Positions 61,322 through 64,000 of a stretch of DNA of 64,000 nt are shown here, piece by piece (the stretch's first letter is position 1; the number at the start of each line of letters is the position of its first letter). This stretch comes from Iodidimonas sp. SYSU 1G8. Its GTDB lineage: Bacteria > Pseudomonadota > Alphaproteobacteria > SMXS01. Location: contig NZ_JBBYXJ010000001.1 of assembly GCF_039655775.1 (NCBI RefSeq), forward strand, positions 1 to 64,000, written 5' to 3'. The notes below the pieces were generated by a model. That model did no database searches and was not told the DNA's origin. It saw nothing but the letters and a program-made list of their open reading frames with translations. Both the position numbers and the translations under genes were made by a program.

Positions 61322-61373
61322 CCGCGCCTTCGGAACACGGGGGCGCCAGCGCCCCAGACAATGTGGAACATCC

Positions 61374-61661
61374 ATGTCGGTTGATACGAAAACGGTCGCA
61401 CGCATCGCCCATCTGGCGCGCCTGAAACTGCCGGAAGAAAAACTGGAGCCGCTCGCGGGCGAGCTCAACCAGTTGCTGGCGTGGGTCGAGCAATTGTCCG
61501 AGGTGAATACGGATAATGTGGCGCCGCTGACCAGCGTCGTGCACGTCAAGCTGCCGCAGCGCCCCGACGCCGTCACCGATGGCGACCGCCGCGACGATGT
61601 CCTGTCCAATGCCCCGGATGCGCAGAACGGCTTTTTCGCCGTCCCCAAGGTGATCGAATAA
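61374..61661 (+). CDS. gatC: Glutamyl-tRNA(Gln)/aspartyl-tRNA(Asn) amidotransferase subunit C
   Basis: The 95-residue protein has the GatC layout: [20 protein letters not shown], then helix [19 protein letters not shown], and a C-terminal [23 protein letters not shown]. GatC stabilises GatA and lies at the interface with GatB. The stop overlaps the gatA ATG (TAATG at 61661). Confidence 0.95.
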   Translation: MSVDTKTVARIAHLARLKLPEEKLEPLAGELNQLLAWVEQLSEVNTDNVAPLTSVVHVKLPQRPDAVTDGDRRDDVLSNAPDAQNGFFAVPKVIE

Positions 61662-63142
61662 TGAGCAATCTGACCGACCTGACCATCGCCGCCGCCCTGT
61701 CCGGGCTGGAAAAAGGCGAGTTCACCGCGCGCGAGCTGACCCAGGCCTATGTGACCGAGGTCGAGAAGGGCCGCGCCCTCAACGCCTACACCACCGAGAC
61801 GCCCGAGAAGGCGCTGGAGATGGCCGACGCCGCCGACGCGGCGCGCCGCGCTGGCACGGCCGGGCCGCTCAGCGGCATTCCGCTCGCCATCAAGGACCTG
61901 TTCTGCACCAAGGACGTGCTGACCACGGCCTCGAGCCACATCCTTGACGGCTTCAAGCCGCCTTATGAATCGTCGGTCACGGCCAATCTCTGGCGCGATG
62001 GCGCGGTGATGCTGGGCAAGGTCAGCCTGGACGAATTCGCCATGGGCTCGTCCAACGAAACCAGTTTCTACGGCCCGGTGGAAAATCCGTGGCGCACCAC
62101 CGACGGCAAGTCCCGCGTCCCGGGCGGCTCGTCGGGCGGCTCGGCCGCCGCCGTCGCCGCCCATCTGGCGGCCGCCGCCACCGGTACCGACACCGGCGGC
62201 TCGATCCGCCAGCCGGCCAGCTTCTGCGGCCTTGCCGGCATCAAGCCGACCTATGGCCGATGCTCGCGCTGGGGCATCATCGCCTTCGCGTCGTCCCTCG
62301 ACCAGGCCGGCCCCATCGCCCGCACCGTCGAGGACGCGGCGATCATGCTGCGCTCCATGGCGGGCTACGATCCCAAGGATTCCACCTCCATCGACACACC
62401 CGTGCCCGACTATGCCCGGGCGCTGACCGGCGACATTCGCGGCCTGCGCATCGGCATTCCCCGGGAATACCGCATGGACGGCACGCCGCCGGAGATTCTC
62501 GACCTGTGGGATCGCGGCATCCAGTGGATGAAGGACGCGGGCGCCCAGATCGTCGACATCTCGCTGCCCCACACCAAATACGCGTTGGCGACCTACTATA
62601 TCGTCGCCCCCGCCGAAGCCAGCTCCAACCTGGCGCGCTATGACGGCGTGCGCTACGGCCTGCGCGAGCAGGGCGGCAGCCTCAACCAGATGTACGAGAA
62701 CACGCGCGGCGCCGGCTTCGGTCACGAGGTGCAGCGCCGCATTCTGATCGGCACCTACGTGCTGTCGGCTGGTTACTATGACGCCTACTACCTGAAGGCG
62801 CAGAAGGTCCGCACCCTGATCGCCCAGGATTTCGAGCAGGCCTTCGGCAAGGTCGATGCGATCCTGACCCCGACCGCGCCATGCTCGGCCTTCTCGCCGG
62901 GCGAGAAGTCGGCTGATCCCATCTCCATGTATCTCAACGACGTCTTCACCGTGCCGGCCTCGCTGGCCGGCATCCCCGGCATGTCGGTGCCCGCGGGCGT
63001 CTGCGGCCAGGGCCTGCCGCTCGGCCTGCAGATCCTCGGCCGTCCGTTCGAGGAGGAAACCGTGCTCAAGGTCGGTCACGTCATCGAGCAGGCCGCCGCC
63101 TTCGCCGGCCGGCCCACTGCCTGGTGGAAGGAGGCCGCGTGA
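61661..63142 (+). CDS. gatA: Amidotransferase subunit A
   Basis: The 493-residue amidase has the Ser-cisSer-Lys triad: Lys in PLAIKDLFC and Ser in [15 protein letters not shown], plus [12 protein letters not shown]. It releases ammonia from glutamine for tRNA-bound Glu/Asp. Length and motifs are normal. The stop overlaps the gatB ATG (TGATG at 63140-63144). Confidence 0.96.
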   Translation: MSNLTDLTIAAALSGLEKGEFTARELTQAYVTEVEKGRALNAYTTETPEKALEMADAADAARRAGTAGPLSGIPLAIKDLFCTKDVLTTASSHILDGFKPPYESSVTANLWRDGAVMLGKVSLDEFAMGSSNETSFYGPVENPWRTTDGKSRVPGGSSGGSAAAVAAHLAAAATGTDTGGSIRQPASFCGLAGIKPTYGRCSRWGIIAFASSLDQAGPIARTVEDAAIMLRSMAGYDPKDSTSIDTPVPDYARALTGDIRGLRIGIPREYRMDGTPPEILDLWDRGIQWMKDAGAQIVDISLPHTKYALATYYIVAPAEASSNLARYDGVRYGLREQGGSLNQMYENTRGAGFGHEVQRRILIGTYVLSAGYYDAYYLKAQKVRTLIAQDFEQAFGKVDAILTPTAPCSAFSPGEKSADPISMYLNDVFTVPASLAGIPGMSVPAGVCGQGLPLGLQILGRPFEEETVLKVGHVIEQAAAFAGRPTAWWKEAA

Positions 63143-64000
63143 TGTCCAAGCTCATTTCTGGCGCCACGGGTGATTGGGAAGTCGTTCTGGGTCTCGAGGT
63201 TCACGCCCAGGTTACCTCCAACTCGAAACTGTTCTCCGGCGCGGCCACCGAATTCGGCGCTGAACCGAACACCCAGGTCAGCCTGGTCGACGCGGCCATG
63301 CCCGGCATGCTGCCCGTCATCAACCACTATTGCGTCGAGCAGGCCGTGCGCACCGGCCTGGCGCTCAACGCCCAGATCAATCACTACTCCATCTTCGACC
63401 GGAAGAACTACTTCTACGCCGACCTGCCGCAGGGCTATCAGATTTCCCAGTACAAGCAGCCCATCGTGGGCGAGGGCATCGTCACCCTCGACCTGAAGGA
63501 CGGCGAGACCAAGGAAGTCGGCATCGAACGCCTGCATCTGGAGCAGGACGCGGGCAAGTCCATGCACGACCAGCATCCGACCATGACCTATGTCGACCTG
63601 AACCGGTCGGGCGTGGCGCTGATGGAGATCGTGTCCAAGCCGGACATGCGTTCGTCGGAGGAAGCCGGCGCCTATCTGAAGAAGCTGCGCACCATCCTGC
63701 GCTATATCGGCACCTGCGACGGCAACATGGAGCAGGGCTCCATGCGCGCCGACGTCAACGTGTCCGTGCGCAGGCCCGGCGGCCCGCTGGGCACGCGCTG
63801 CGAGATCAAGAACGTCAACTCGGTGCGCTTCGTCCAGCAGGCCATCGAGTACGAGGCGCGCCGCCAGATCGACATCCTCGAGGATGGCGGCACCATCGTG
63901 CAGGAAACCCGCCTCTATGACGTGGCGCAGGGCGTGACCCGCTCCATGCGCTCGAAGGAAGAGGCCCACGACTACCGCTATTTCCCCGATCCGGACCTGC
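63142..64000 (+). CDS. gatB: Amidotransferase subunit B (cut by window edge)
   Basis: The first 286 codons are present. They show [47 protein letters not shown], and [22 protein letters not shown], all GatB motifs that form the kinase/amidation site. The protein activates tRNA-linked Glu/Asp. The remainder lies outside the window. Confidence 0.96.
   Translation, partial: MSKLISGATGDWEVVLGLEVHAQVTSNSKLFSGAATEFGAEPNTQVSLVDAAMPGMLPVINHYCVEQAVRTGLALNAQINHYSIFDRKNYFYADLPQGYQISQYKQPIVGEGIVTLDLKDGETKEVGIERLHLEQDAGKSMHDQHPTMTYVDLNRSGVALMEIVSKPDMRSSEEAGAYLKKLRTILRYIGTCDGNMEQGSMRADVNVSVRRPGGPLGTRCEIKNVNSVRFVQQAIEYEARRQIDILEDGGTIVQETRLYDVAQGVTRSMRSKEEAHDYRYFPDPDL

Noticed and set aside
59844-61373. Long frame in phase with gatC
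   Set aside because: Runs antisense to pyrB, ruvX and GrpB; gatC starts at 61374 with a family-typical N-terminus.
1-64000. tRNA, rRNA, CRISPR array or insertion sequence
   Set aside because: I searched by eye for the tRNA T-arm pattern, repeat-spacer regularity and transposase motifs (DDE) and found none; a covariance scan could still reveal a tRNA.

Overview
The window is a high-GC chromosomal segment of an alphaproteobacterium. Evidence for this is a GAAC-N7-GAAC LexA box upstream of an imuA-imuB-dnaE2 mutasome, a pyrB paired with a metal-site-defective dihydroorotase paralogue, the rnr-topA-dprA-plsY-pyrX-pyrB-ruvX order, and gatCAB. A TonB-dependent receptor, a carotenoid oxygenase and several MFS genes give it the look of a metabolically versatile, possibly sphingomonad-like or related free-living organism. 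The genus cannot be resolved from the sequence alone. No rRNA, tRNA, CRISPR array or insertion sequence was recognised.

Region 1 (1-about 16,000) is the right part of a podovirus-like prophage whose left end lies outside the window. The tail end of a DUF5309/SU10-like major capsid gene is followed by four host-type genes (211-3312). The structural series then resumes: small virion protein, glycosyltransferase-like protein, two tandem SU10-type adaptors, tail fibre, tail/propeller protein and ejection-type protein. A lysis cassette closes it, with a one-TM protein, a putative endolysin, a holin-like protein, and an i-spanin with an out-of-frame embedded o-spanin. The module is punctuated by secreted or lipoprotein cargo: an ankyrin lipoprotein, an AT-rich secreted protein, and a tandem pair of secreted paralogues on the opposite strand.

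Region 2 (16.1-22.7 kb) is the SOS-controlled mutagenic repair operon imuA-imuB-dnaE2, followed by a GST-like gene, a 44-residue lysine-rich small protein and DUF1488.

Region 3 (22.7-36.6 kb) holds a family-2-type glycosyltransferase, a yybP-ykoY (Mn2+) riboswitch controlling a TMEM165/GDT1-family exporter, and two hybrid histidine kinases of similar design flanking isovaleryl-CoA dehydrogenase and patatin genes. It also holds a cyanophycin-synthetase-like ATP-grasp protein that has lost its Mur-ligase half, an AAA ATPase, and an FMN enzyme of the alpha-hydroxyacid oxidase fold with MftD-like rather than lactate-oxidase-like active-site residues. Several convergent gene pairs end on shared or abutting stop codons.

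Region 4 (36.7-47.2 kb) looks like an uptake and catabolic locus: SDR, TetR regulator, TonB-dependent receptor, carotenoid/stilbene-type oxygenase, CurA-like reductase, two paralogous MFS carriers and a small dimeric alpha/beta-barrel protein. Region 5 (47.2-49.8 kb) has a CI-like S24 repressor divergent from a small Cys-rich gene, with two matching operator-like inverted repeats between them, then two paralogous secreted proteins.

Region 6 (49.7-64 kb) is core housekeeping: MFS, DUF983, RNase R, topoisomerase I, DprA, PlsY, PyrX, PyrB, RuvX, GrpB-family and the start of gatCAB (gatB is cut by the window edge).
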